Shown here: in pieces, positions 12,301-24,160 of the stretch
Numbering within the stretch: the stretch's first letter is position 1
How the letters are laid out: each line of letters begins with the position of its first letter
Source: Malania oleifera
Taxonomy: Eukaryota; Streptophyta; Magnoliopsida; Santalales; Ximeniaceae
Length of the DNA: 64,000 nucleotides
Assembly (NCBI RefSeq): GCF_029873635.1
Contig: NC_080420.1
Coordinates: forward strand, 35,424,231-35,488,230
Direction: 5' to 3'
Program-made: the position numbers and the translations under genes
Notes under the pieces: generated by a model
What the model was told of the DNA's origin: nothing
Databases searched by the model: none
What the model saw: only the letters and a program-made list of their open reading frames with translations

Positions 12301-12504
12301 ATGAGCGACAACTCGACCGCGTGGAAGACCTTGGCTGCCATTGGAGGGGTTGCTTCCGCCCTGTGGGGTTTGTACAGTTTTGTCTCTGACTCCGGCTCCT
12401 CGGGAAAAACGATGAAGGCTCCCGGCAAGGATGATCGCATCTTCAGAGACGCTTTTGAAAGTAACCCCGCCGGCTACTTCCGGGACCTGCGTGCAAAGAA
12501 GTAG
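12301..12504 (+). CDS. Small single-exon plant protein with one membrane segment (67 aa)
   Basis: The frame encodes 67 residues with no intron. Residues 10-28 are hydrophobic (TLAAIGGVASALWGLYSFV) and could be a membrane anchor. The C-terminal half is polar with MKAPGK at 38-43 and FESNPAGYFRDLR at 52-64. The start ATG has A at -3 and follows a TATA box by about 95 bp. The protein at 35265-35735 ends in the same pattern, MKAPGR then FEANPPAYFRGLR, so the C-terminal motif is under constraint in at least two loci. I do not know a function; a small membrane or organelle-anchored protein is a guess from the hydrophobic stretch. It lies between transposon relics with no neighbouring host gene. Confidence 0.75.
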   Translation: MSDNSTAWKTLAAIGGVASALWGLYSFVSDSGSSGKTMKAPGKDDRIFRDAFESNPAGYFRDLRAKK

Positions 12505-13659
12505 ATCATTCATGAATCGAAACATCAGAAGCAGAAGGATCCTGCCATGTATATACAGCTAGCGTCGTAGTTTGGTTTTAATCACGAGATGTAATTCTCA
12601 AATTATGTCTATTAGTTTTGCATTACTTCGTACTTTATACATGTATCTACTCTGTCAATCGGTGATATTATCATGCTAAGCTTCTGCCCTACATGTTATA
12701 AGGGCGGGCGTCTCCTATAGCTATGTGCAATTGTAATTGCATTAGAGGTATGGTATCGTATGCATGGCAATCTTCTTTTCTGATCTAAACAATTCAGTGG
12801 ACCGACAGTCCTTTTATTGTCACTTCATAATTATATTATACGCTATATCATTTACAGTTTAAACGGACGAAGATGGAGGACACAGAAACAGGATCCAGTA
12901 CAGGCCATCCTTCTATTTTTCTTATGCTAGGGACAGCCATTCCAAGGGTTGGAACCGCCATTACATCATGTTGCTGATCATTCAAGGCCATCCTATAGGA
13001 CGTGAATGAATTTTTTTCCCTTTTCAAATAGAAAAACTAATAATAAAAAACGAAAAAAACATGAAATACGAAGGCCATATGATAAGATTCGTACCTCAGA
13101 TAAATCCAGGTGTTTGGTGTTCTCTATAGACTGTTATGGGTTATATTGTTTCCTGTGTCTAATTTTTTGCGGTCTCGGACGCCGAGAGCATGGAAGACTC
13201 CGGTAGAAGCCGTGGCATTATGTGCATTTTAAGCAAGCATTTATGCGGAGAAATTCACTTGAATTTTTAGATTTAGTTTTTCAAAACAAAATCATATTCA
13301 TGGTCTACTGATTCTCGTCATCTCTAATATATGCTTAGAACATCAGTTAGCTTCAAAAATCATGCCAAGGTCACTCCTTCATTAGCTATGTACAGTAATG
13401 ATGTCAAACCTTCTTCAGATCATTCCATTCAGACATGGAAAATGGGTGATTGGCCATTGAATTGGATTTTTGATTTTTCTTGCCCACCCCGTTATTATTA
13501 GCCCATCCCTAAACTCTTTAGAATCACGAGATGCATTAATGAGTTGGTTGTATACAGTATTCACAGGCACTTTTTGTAGCCCACTCTTGTATAACTAGCA
13601 TGCTTAGAAGTCTTTTAAAGAACCACACGAGCCAATTGTTCTTGAATGTGGGAAATTAA
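12505..13659. other. 3' flank of the 67-codon gene and intergenic DNA
   Basis: The first 250 bp probably hold the 3' UTR and cleavage site, but no clear AATAAA signal was seen. Beyond that only short frames occur (13006-13206) with no recognisable content. Confidence 0.5.
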
Positions 13660-14173
13660 GGCTCTATTTGGTTTATTTATAAAAATATGTTTTTATTTTG
13701 TTAAATTTTTTTCTGTTTGGCAAAAAATGAAAATAAGATTTAATGGTTTATAGTTGTTTTTGCAATTTATAAAATTAAATGATTATATCTTTTAATATAA
13801 TTAAAAGAAAATTGTACATAAATTCCAAACAAAAAATAAAGCTAATTACAAAATAATTTTACTAATTATCAATTGTAATGTCCAATAAATTTTTTTATTG
13901 TAAAGTAAATTGTAAAAGTAAAATAATTATAATAAATAAATTTTTAGTATAATTTTTAATGTGTATATTATTTGTAATTTTATTATTTAAATAATAATTT
14001 TTATAATATTTTTTATTTAAAGATTGAAAATAAAAATTATTTATTAAGTTTTTAATTTGTATTCTTTTTATTTTGTTAACCAAATAGGTTGCTACTGTTT
14101 AGTTTTTAGTTTCTATTTTTTCATTTTTAGTTTTCATTTCTTTAATTTTTGACAGTGATACTAAACGATCCCC
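13660..14173. mobile_element. MITE-like AT-rich element
   Basis: The left edge GGCTCTATTTGGTTT and the right edge (complement GGGGATCGTTTAGTA) are imperfect inverted repeats of the kind seen at plant hAT/MITE ends. The interior is over 80% AT by eye and non-coding. A target duplication is not clear. Confidence 0.4.
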
Positions 14174-14730
14174 GAGGTCTCTCTTATTCAACTCCCTTGA
14201 ACCACTGAGCCATCTCTCCCACACAATGATTATGTCTTGTTAACTTCATGAATAGCAAGTCATTTACCTTTTCAAAATCCTCTACTAAAACATGTTCTTC
14301 CTCTAATTCACTAAACTTGGAAAAATGGATGAAAATCCATTAATACGAACAGAATTCGACCCCACTTAAATCGACTCATAAGTGATCCGCACATTAAATT
14401 ATTCGAATATGATTTAAAGTTTTTTTATCCGTCTCTAAATGATTTGGTTGGCGGATTTACAATTTTATCCTATGGATATCCGTCTATCCGTTAACAATTA
14501 ATGTTTAAATTTATAGATAATTCCATATGCCCATGCTTATTAGACATGAATTCAATTAGTATAAGCTCTATTGGCCAAAACCTAATCGCACAATCCTAAC
14601 TTTTGCATTATTCTATGTGCCTCTAAGTTTATCCCATGTCCACATTCAAACTCAAGTCTAAATACTCAATGTTCTCTTGATCAAAACAAAAGTCTCTAAA
14701 TTCATGTTTTAAAAATATTTTTAAAATTTT
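14174..14730. other. Unassigned AT-rich intergenic DNA
   Basis: No reading frame, terminus or repeat recognised. Confidence 0.5.
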
Positions 14731-15773
14731 TGTTAGCTGGTGTATACCCAAGAGGAGGGGTGAATTGGGTAATTAAAATTTCCTAAGTTGATTTCAATTC
14801 CACAGTCAGCAATTCCCAACCTAGGGTATGTCTAAGCACAAACCAATACCCCAACAGCATAATACTGAGCAAATATATAAAACAGATGCAACAGACTCAG
14901 TATTTTCAAATCATTCACAGTATTTAAAGCATGCACAACATTCATATAGCTATTCAAATATAAACATACATGTGCATAAATTAAATTGCAGAAATATAAA
15001 GAGTATAAAGAAAGAGAGAGCCGACACAGGATATGTTATTGGGGTTTAGCCAACTGTGCCTATGCCCCCGCCTTGACCCACCAGCACAAGGATTTCACTA
15101 ATGCTCACTTAACGGGTGGAGCGGTACAGGTTACAACCAGGTCAATTAACGGGGTTGACCTCAGCCTACACCTAATCAGGATGGTTCACCTAACTTTCCT
15201 AATCGGCTCTAAGCCAATCTGGAATTATTCATAGGACTAGTCTCCCTCTTCCGACCATACGTCGGGAATACAACAGATATGAATAATTTGTGTACAATCA
15301 AATGTGCTTCTTATGATAAGCAGATATGTACAACAATACAGCTCAAGATACACTCACGTATGATGTGAAAATAAACTCAGTGTGAGTATGTGATTTTCTT
15401 GCTAAAAATAATCCTTAAATAAAAATATATATGATGGATGCTCAAGGATTTAAATCCTAACAGAATATTTCTCCAAATATATTTTTCCCCAATAAAGTGC
15501 AGGAGAATCTAGGGTTTTAGTTTGCTTACAAATGAACTTACAAAATAGTATGTGTGAGTGTAAGTACGATTGCAATAAGACTTTCCTAACACAAGTTATA
15601 TGTGCTCAAGTCTTTCAAAATTAACTAATACAAATTTTCTCCCCATGATATTTATCAATAAAATATATAAGAGATCCAAGGAGCTAACTCTCAAAAATAA
15701 ATTTTCACAAACAAAGAACAAGTGAGAGTATAAGTTTTGAAGAAAATAAATGCCCAAGGTTTTAAGTGATCTC
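14731..15773. repeat. Degraded LTR-like sequence, possibly copia
   Basis: It begins TGTTAGCTGGTGTATACCC and AAGAGGAGGGGTGAATTGGG, a phrase common at the edges of plant copia elements. The region at 15040-15240 is GC-richer and resembles copia LTR sequence. No protein or paired LTR is visible. The right side ends at the gypsy LTR fragment at 15774. Confidence 0.35.
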
Positions 15774-16000
15774 TGTCACGCCCTGAACCCGTAAATGGGA
15801 CCCAGGGATGAATTAGTAACCTAACATGTCCCTGTATCATAAAAATAACAACGATACAACATAATAAATGAGGGTTCAACCCCATGGGGTTACCAGGCAC
15901 CCTATACGCATTTATACACAAATTATAAACATAGCGGAAAAGGTCATTCTATACATGTACTGTACCATACCAGAGTCTATACAAAACAAAACGGAGCCCA
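15774..16000 (-). repeat. Truncated LTR end of the B family, abutting element B
   Basis: Starts TGTCACGCCCTG and repeats, with divergence, the first 227 bp of the element B LTR (GTCCCTGTATCATA, ACCCCATGGGGTTACCAGG, ACCATACCAGAGTCTATAC). At 16001 a second, complete LTR starts. Element B may thus have inserted into a related LTR. Confidence 0.7.
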
Positions 16001-17460
16001 TGTCATGCCCCGAACATGGAAATGGGACCCGATGATGAAAATGGAATCTAACCTGTCCCTGTATCATACAAATAATCCACAGATAAAGTACAAAAGATGA
16101 GGATCCGACCCCATGGGGTTCCCAGGCACCCTAAACACATCCAACACAATCATATACACAGTGGAAAAAGGGTCATTCTATATATATGTACAATACCATA
16201 CTAGAGTCTATACAAGAGCAGAACACGGGCTCTATAAAAAACGTGCAAACGGGTGCCCAAATACATCTCAAAATGGCAACCCACCAAAAACAGTCCTAGC
16301 ACTTACCCAAGCGCTAACCGCAGTACACCAACCACTACACTCCCTACACCAGGACACTAGTTCCGGTTACTCGAATGACCTATAAAAATGTACGTACAGT
16401 AGGGGTGAGACACCTCTCAGTAAGGAAGAACACAGGTTATATAGGTGTGTGGCATTTGAGTGCTATCATGATGCAACATACACGCAGTTAAATGCAGTCC
16501 AGTACTAATTTACACAGTGCATAAACGCACACATACACATACACATAATCAGCAATCCCGGTGTCGTCACACCCTTCGACCTGAAGCCGGCTAGCGAAAA
16601 ACGACGTTGGCCATAACCAACCCGCAAACACGGCGCCACCGGCACATGGTTAGTCCCCGACTCCCATGGTATCGTACCGGTGCTAACTGGTGGATCCACA
16701 CCCTTTGGCCTGATCTGCCGGTATAGGCTCACACCCTCAAATATAGAGTCGGGCACTCTTGCCTACGTGGCAGGTGATAAACACACTCCCTCGAATATAG
16801 AGCCGGACACTCTCAGTACCTGGAACAATTTGGAACCCCGTTTCTACTAGCATTACAATAGTCACACCCATATGCATGCTCATATAACCAAACAAATCAC
16901 ACCCATTTGGTAATCTAAATCATGGTTTTCCAAAAAAATACAATTTAAACAAGTCAAGGCATGGTCATCCCAATAACATAGTATAAATCAACATATACAT
17001 TCGGTTTTCAACAAAACTAGGGATGCTGCCCATCGCCCTCTTTTTCCCAAAACTGTAATAAAGAAAAACCCATAGTTTTCCCTTTTAGATCCCCCCAAAT
17101 GAGTAGCTAAAACACACACAGGACCGTGAATCACAATTCCACCAAGTCCAGTTTCAAAAATAATAAATATAAACACAGTTCCCCTTACCTTTTTCTCGAA
17201 TAGCCAATCCCGAACTCCAAGGCCCCTAAACAGCGAACTAAGTTCCAAAACCTACAAATCACAGTACAAAATATTCTCACAAGACATTTTCCTACAAAAC
17301 TACCAGATCAAAAATGAAAACTGAGCCTACCTCGATTTTTTGCCAAAACCCAAAAATCTCTTAAATGAGATTTCAATCTGTAGAAATTGTAGAGAATCCT
17401 TCCACGATCTTCATGGTAACTTCAGATTTCTGATTCCATCAACGATCGGCGAAGAAATCT

Positions 17461-17503
<43 letters not shown>

Positions 17504-17868
17504 AGGGAGAGTTTTAGAGATAGAGAGAGAGAGAGAGAGACATGTTTGAAGTTTCTTAGTGAAGAAGTAATGAAATTTGATATTTATAGCCCTTTGACCC
17601 GACCAACTTCGTCGATGAAATGGCGCACTCGTCAACGAATCTTCCATTGCCTTCGTCAATGAATCGGTGGCCTCGTCGACGAGTGTGGGATCTTTGGTTT
17701 TTTTGAGACTCCTCGACTTCTCCTTATCGACGAGTCTCTTAATTTCATCGAAGAGAAGAACAAAGGCTTCATCGACGAAATCTGGCTTCGTCGACGAGGC
17801 TTGCTCTTCTACCAAAATGTCCCTCTCTTGTTTATTTAAACCCACTTATCAAGGTTCGGGTTCTTACA
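16001..17868 (-). repeat. 3' LTR of element B
   Basis: Runs from TGTCATGCCCC to GGTTCTTACA-type end (TTCTTACA at 17861-17868), 1868 bp. In the sense direction: U3 with TCGTCGACGA-type motifs (17600-17800), TATA box TATAAATAT at 17580-17588, a GA/CT-rich leader (17463-17540), then R-U5. The copy's 5 bp flank on the left is GCCCA; the other flank is lost. Confidence 0.9.
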
Positions 17869-17883
17869 ATCTCCCCTCCTTAC
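17869..17883 (-). promoter_or_regulatory. Polypurine tract of element B
   Basis: The complement reads GTAAGGAGGGGAGAT next to the LTR start TGTAAGAACC. It has the same sequence and position as in B'. Confidence 0.85.
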
Positions 17884-18009
17884 AAAAATTTTATCCTCAA
17901 AATTTGTCATCTCTCATTCACAGACTCATACATACAATCGAATATGTAGACACAACTCAAGCGAAAACTAGCAACCACTACCGCGTAGTCCCATCATACA
18001 AATTCACAT

Positions 18010-18046
18010 GCATACCCTCACTTTTGGCGGAGGAATACCGTGGTTA
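18010..18046 (-). promoter_or_regulatory. Conserved 3' non-coding block of chromoviruses (copy B)
   Basis: The complement contains ACCACGGTATTCCTCCGCCA then AAAAGTGAGGG, 142 bp from the LTR. It is the same block as in elements F, A and B'. Confidence 0.5.
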
Positions 18047-18119
18047 CATATACCACTGTCTCAGGAGTTCACAATACACACACACTCCCGACGACTAACC
18101 ACCTATCCCAACCCACAGT

Positions 18120-19600
18120 AGGATCATGTACAAGTACTCAAAACAATTGTGGATACTTCCGGCGTATTTCCGTTTCTAGTTCCCAAGAAGCTTCCTCAAC
18201 CTCGTGGTTTTGCCACAGTACCTTCACTAACGGAATTTCTTTGGTATGAAACTTTTGAACTTTACGGTCCAGCACCTGAACAGGTATCTCCTCATACGCT
18301 AAAGTATCCCCAATTTCCAATTCATCATAACTAATAACATGTGAAGGATCCAACACGTACCTTCTCAACATGGATACGTGAAACACATCATGGACCTTCA
18401 AAAGTGCTGGAGGTAATGCAATCCTATAGGCTATCGGACCCACTCGCTCAAGTACCTCGAATGGTCCGATATACCTCGGGCTCAGCTTGCCCTTCCTCCC
18501 AAATCTCATCACTCCTTTCATCGGAGCAATATGCAGAAATACCTTACCTCCCACTTCGAACTCTAACTCACGGCAGCGAACATCCGCATAACTCTTTTGT
18601 CGACTCTGAGCTGATCTAATCCTCTCCCGGATCAATCCCACCTTCTCAAACGCCTGTTGTACAAGTTCAAGTCCTAACACCTGACGTTCACCAACCTTAT
18701 CTCAACACAAAGGAGATTGACACCTCCGACCATACAAAGCCTTGAACGGTGCCATCCCGATACTAGACTGGAAGCTGTTATTATAAGCGAACTCTACAAG
18801 TGGCATAAATTGTATCTAGCTCCCACCGAAGTCTAACACACAAGTTTGCAACATATCTTCCAAAATCTGTATCGTCCTCTCCAACTGTTCATCAGTCTAA
18901 GGGTGGAACGTTGTACTGAAAGTAAGCTTTGTCCCCAATGCCTCCTGCAAGCTCACCCAGAATCGAGAAGTAAACCTCGGATCTCGATCTGATACAATGG
19001 ACACTGGTATTCTGTGCATTCTCACAATCTCATGCACATACAAATATGCTTGCCTACTCAAAGGATAGCTAACTTTCATCGGTATGAAATGGGCAGATTT
19101 CGTTAATATATTCACGATCACCCAAATAGCATTTTTCCCGTGAAGTACCGGCGGCAATTTGGTCACAAAATTCATGGAAATATGCCCCCATTTTCACCCT
19201 GGAATAGGCAAAGGCTGCAATGGCCCTGCCGGCTTCTGATGTTTAGTTTTCACCTGCTGACACGTCAGACACTGCTCCACGAACTGAGCAATCTGCCTCT
19301 TCATACCAAACCACCAGAAAGTCTCACGCAAGTCCCAATACATCTTTGTACTACCAGGATGTATCGTATACAAAGAACGATGCGCCTCCTCTAGAATCGT
19401 CCTTCTGATATCATCATTATTCGAAACACACAACCTGGTCCCAAACCTCAACACACCTCCCTCAGAGATGTTAAACTGCATAGCCAAACCCTGCTGTACC
19501 TTTTCCCTAACCTCTACCAACTCTACATCACTAGCCTGCGCGGCTTTTATACGCTCATATAAAGTCGGCTGAACCACCAGACCAGCAAGATAAGCCTGAT
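18120..19600 (-). pseudogene. Integrase with chromodomain, element B
   Basis: In sense order: the H2C2 zinc region (EEAHRSLYTIHPGSTKMY, then CLTCQQ, about 19430-19250), the catalytic core (about 19180-18840) and the C-terminal region with chromodomain (18680-18138, ending with [17 protein letters not shown]). The first catalytic aspartate, in IVDxLTKSAHF of relatives, is asparagine here ([11 protein letters not shown]). A stop (HP*TDEQ) interrupts the core near 18900, and there is a frame change near 18710. The chromodomain itself is open and the best preserved part. Such domains bind marked chromatin and steer integration. Confidence 0.85.
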
Positions 19601-20530
19601 GATCACCAACTACCAACTCTGTACCTGAGCTCTCCAAATCCCGTCTGATGTGACATTGAGTTACAACTGCAGATACAGTCGTAGGCTCTGACTTCCGACT
19701 TAACGCATCAACTACCATATTAGCCTTTCCAGATGATAACTGATCGTGCAATCATAGTCTTTGATCAACTCTAGCCACCGTCTATGCCTTATATTCAAGT
19801 CCTTCTGCATGAAGAAATACCTGAGGCTCTTATGGTCGGTGACGATCTCACACTGTACCCCATACATATAGTGTCGTCAGATCTTCAGTGCATATACCAC
19901 AGAAGCCAATTCCAAATCATGTGTAGGGTACTTCTTCTCGTACTCTTTCAATTGTTAAGAAGCATACGCCACTACCTTACCTTGCCGCATAAGAACACAT
20001 CTCAGACCTTTCAGAGACGCGTCGCTATAAATCACAAACCCACCATCCCTCGAAGGAATGGTCAACACTGGAGTAGTAACCAGCTGGTGCTTCAAATCCT
20101 GAAAGCACTGCTCGCAATCACTGGTCCACTCAAATTGGACTCCCTTCCTGGTCAATCGTGTCAGAGGTCCAGAACGTTTAGAGAAACCCTCTACGAACCG
20201 ACGATCGTAACTTGCCAATCCTAGAAAACTTCAAACCTCCTGTACATTCTTCGGCCTCACCCAATCAACCACAGCTTCAATCTTGCTAGGATCAACTGAT
20301 ATACCCTCACCAGTCACCACATGGCCTAAGAACGCAATCTGACTCAACCAAAATTCACATTTTTCAGCTTAGCATACAGCTTCTTCTCCCGCAGAATCTG
20401 TAATACTAACCTCAGATGATCCCCATGCTCTTTCAAACTCCTCGAGTATACCAAAATGTCATCAATGAACACCACCATGAATCGATCCAGATACTCATGG
20501 AAAACCATGTTCATTAGATCCATGAACACT
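19601..20530 (-). pseudogene. Reverse transcriptase C-terminal half and RNase H, element B
   Basis: Starts just after the solo LTR insertion with [17 protein letters not shown] and keeps the catalytic FIDDILVYS motif (about 20480-20455). The thumb/connection follows, and RNase H reads [15 protein letters not shown] at about 20035-19985. Stops and frameshifts occur near 20340, 20220, 19955 and 19750. The N-terminal half lies at 23053-23400 on the far side of the insertion. Confidence 0.85.
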
Positions 20531-20535
20531 GCCGG
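20531..20535. repeat. Target site duplication GCCGG (left)
   Basis: GCCGG flanks the solo LTR on both sides (20531-20535 and 23048-23052). Joining the flanks over one copy restores the reading frame of the reverse transcriptase. Confidence 0.95.
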
Positions 20536-23047
20536 TGTAACACCCCGACCCCGAGGGGCCTGGGATATTAACTTTTTACTACTAATTTACAGCGGAAGCA
20601 AATAAACTCAATTTTTATTAAACCAGAGTGCTAATTATCCATATTACAATCACTTATTTCAAAAGAAGAAAATTACACAAACGTAAATATCTGAAATCAT
20701 ACTAATATTTCTAATTAATCTTTATTTTTCTAATCCCCACCCGCATGCTTGCTAAGCCTGATTTCCGACATGTCCTTCAGAGTTATCTGAAATAAAATAT
20801 GATTGGGGTGAGACGACGCTCAGTAAGTAAATAAGATTATTATTAGTGTGTGGCCAAAATGAGCTTTTAAAGAATTTCGTAAAACAATATTTAGTACTAT
20901 AACTTCAAGACTGCTTTTAGAATAAACATAAATTTAAAAATTTCTACATAAAACTTTTTTCAATCAATTTCAACAGTAAATTTTTACAATCATATACTAT
21001 AACTGCTAAATTAAACTTTTAACTTTAAAACTGTAAAAATATTTAATGATAAACATACATATACTTTTCTTTATACGTTTTCCTTAGATCGTCATTTAAG
21101 CACCAAAATGATCATTTTCACGTAAACTTACACTTTTCCTTCAAATCATCAGTAACTTTGTACATGTAATTGAATATGTATAAACATATATTATAAAAAC
21201 TACCCTTAGGCCTGTTTGCCGTAAGTCATGTTTACCCCCATAACTGGGTTGTGCGGTCCGAAGACTGGACTTAGCTGGCTGTCCGACCAAACTAAATCAA
21301 CGTACGTAAACTTTAAGTGAGATTTTCCTTATTAAGTCCTGGTCCGGAACCAGGTGTGCACTCAGGAGAAATCCACTAACATAAATAACCACTCTGTAAA
21401 CAGTGTGGGTGCACTCTGATCCGTATAAACTTTAAGTTGCGGTACCGAGTATCTGTAACTTTGAACTTTCGTTGCCATAAGGGGTTTTAAAATCATCTTA
21501 TTATAATTTATGCAAATTTAAAAATAATATCGTGAAAATCTCATCTTTACTCATATTTTCAAAAAAATGCAACGTAGAAATAAACTCATGCCACACAATT
21601 TTTGTGTTAAAAATATATATAATTTTATTTTTGAATAAAAAGAAATGCTAAAAATTTACCCGAGGGGATTGAAACATTTCTTAACCCAAAAATAGATACA
21701 AGTATATTAAAGATAGAACTGGTATAATTAAATATGCGTAAAAATAAACTCATGGAAATTTTGTGGAACTAAGTAACATAATTAAAATTTACGTACAAAA
21801 TAAACTCGGGTATGAATTTAAAATAAAAAGAAACTAACACAATCAAAATTTACTTACCTTCTTCTTTTACCGTGTGCTACGAACACAATAACTATCTTTA
21901 AGAAATGAGATCGGAAAGAGTGGGTGAGTGAGAACTTATTCAAAAATTCTCTTTCCACCACAAATTCTTTCACTCACTAATCCTTCTCTTCCTTGGAAAA
22001 TTGTTGTGAAAAATGAAGGTTGAGAGCTCCCTATTTATAGGAAAATTTTGGGGAAGAAATGGAATTTATAAAAGTGTGGGGAGATGGGTGAAATTATAAT
22101 TTTTTTAAAATTAAAGAATGGGCAAGGGATGGGTAAGGTATGGGTTGAGTATGGGATGGGGATGGAGGCCATGTGGGAGTGCTTGCCACCATTCCCATTA
22201 AATAAATTTTTAATTAACTACTTACCTAATTAATTAATCAATTAGTTAATTAATTATTTTATCATTTTATTATTTTTCTTAATCATTATTATCATTATTA
22301 TTATCATTGTTATTACTTTTAAACTATTTTTAGTATTTATTTATTTTATTATTTATTTTTGAATAAGAATTAAATTTAAATTTTGAAAACTCATGTGGAC
22401 CCCACATGGTCTTGTGAGCCCCACACAACTTCGAGATCCGAATGGATCCTACGTAACTCGAATAACTCCTATACGATTTTGTGCATCCTACATAGCTTTG
22501 AGACACGTGTAAACCTCCATACGATTTCAGGACTCATGTGGGCCCCACAAGTCTTGTGGGCCCCGCATAGGATACCTATATTATTATTATTTTATCATAT
22601 ATTTCTACAAATTATATCAGTCAAAACATTATTTTATGTACTTAATTACGTATATAAACAGTGTCTTGTGGCTCCAGGACTCATATGGACCCCACATAGT
22701 CTTGTGGGCCCCACATATGATACCTATATTATTATCATCTTATTATGTATTTTTACAAATTATGTCTGTCAAAATACTATTTTATGTATATATACTTATT
22801 TACGTGTACAAACAGTGTCTATCCTGTTTATCCTATGAAATTCCATTTTGACCAGGCCGACCTCTAAGAAGTGACTAAGCCGCAATGGTCTCTGAGCACT
22901 CGCTTAGACAAGGTCTTTCTTAGGCATCAAACATGGAATCAAGGATCCTATAGAAAAACATTTCTGTATTGATATTAACTCAATGACCATTTTTATTATT
23001 TTATTATTATTGTACTTTAATCATATATATATTTTTGGGTCATCACA
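20536..23047 (-). repeat. Solo LTR (family C) inside the reverse transcriptase of element B
   Basis: Begins TGTAACACCCCGACCCC, ends TTTTGGGTCATCACA, 2512 bp, with perfect 5 bp target duplications. Sense is minus (complement starts TGTGATGACCC). A TATA box TATAAATAG lies at 22031-22039 on the minus strand, with U3 on its right. U3 contains repeated GTGGGCCCCAC-type motifs at 22390-22715. No internal region remains, so it arose by recombination between two LTRs. It postdates element B. Confidence 0.93.
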
Positions 23048-23052
23048 GCCGG

Positions 23053-23506
23053 AGCATTTGTCAATCCAAAAGGCATGACCAGAAACTCATAATGGCCATA
23101 TCTGGTTCAGAAAGCCGTCTTCGCTACATCCTCCGATTTGACCCTCACCTGATGATATCCTGACCGTAAATTGATCTTCCAAAAGACTCGCTTCCCCTGC
23201 AACTGGTCAAAGAGATCATCTATACGAGGTAAAGGTTAGCGATTCTTCACAGTTACCTTGTTAATCTCGCGGTAATCAATGCACATCCGCATCAACCCGT
23301 CCTTCTTCTTCACAAACAATACTAGAGCTCCCCAGGGCGAAACACTAGGTCGAATGAATCCCCTGTCTAGTAATTCCTACAACTGCTCCTTCAACTCCCG
23401 AAGTTCTACTGGAGCCATCCGATATGGAGCTTTAGAGATCAATGCCTTACCGGGAAGCAACTCTTTCACAAACTCCACCTCACGATCTGGAGGTAAACCG
23501 AGTAAA
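23053..23506 (-). pseudogene. Reverse transcriptase N-terminal half, element B
   Basis: Reads [13 protein letters not shown], then [15 protein letters not shown], stop, [13 protein letters not shown], then SGYHQVRV and [16 protein letters not shown] up to the solo LTR. The stop after KNR is TAA and is shared with element B' at 59774-59776. A second stop precedes TRYGHYEF. The linker to the protease is frameshifted near 23510. Confidence 0.85.
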
Positions 23507-24160
23507 TCATTTGGAAACACATCCGGGGAACTCGCTGACTACCCGAATGTCCTCGAGTCTCAACTCATCCCACGGCAGTTCCTTCATACAAGCTAGGTAC
23601 CTCTGACATCCGTCCAAGAGTAGCCTCCTCACCCGTAGTGCTGACAAAATCTTTGGTGCTGAACGCACACACGATCCCACAAATTCATACTCCTGTTCCC
23701 TAGGTGGTCTAAACACTACTACCTTCCTATGACAGTCGATCACAACATAACTGGAGAACAACCAATCCATCCCCAGAATGATATCGAACCCCGACATGTC
23801 GTATACCATAATATTCATGGGTAGCAGCTTTCCATAATTTCCACTAGGTAGTCTACCATCATCTTCCTATAGAAAGATACACTCCCAGATGGCGTAGTAA
23901 CAGATAACACCTCATTCATGTCTTGGGTCTCAACCCCATGCCGTCCCACAAAATTCACAGACACAAAGGGATGGTTGCACCCGAATCAAACAAAATAGAA
24001 GCCTTACTTGAAAGCAATAATAATGTACCTGTCACCACGTTCCCTGTCTGCTCAACGTCCACTGGAGTAAGAGAATATACTCTGGTCGGAGCTGTATTCG
24101 TCTGAACGGTTCCCCGAGGTATCTGATTACTCCCTCGGTTCCCATTGAATGCGGGCACAT
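23507..24160 (-). pseudogene. Aspartic protease region, element B
   Basis: The active-site motif LFDSGAT is intact at about 24005-23985, followed by a frame break (IPLCL). The second half resumes at 23818 with MSGFDIILGMDWL, the typical retropepsin-like region, and runs to DGCQRYLACMKEL, the protease-RT linker. In the element it would cleave the Gag-Pol polyprotein. Confidence 0.8.

Noticed and set aside
12262-12525. Minus-strand 87-codon frame opposite the 67-codon gene
   Set aside because: It overlaps the conserved plus-strand frame entirely and has no homologue in the related locus.
13895-14083. Asn/Ile/Lys-rich minus-strand frame
   Set aside because: It reflects AT composition inside the MITE-like element.
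19784-20224. Plus-strand 146-codon frame across element B
   Set aside because: It is antisense to the reverse transcriptase and RNase H; the mirror frame occurs in B' at 60712-60332.
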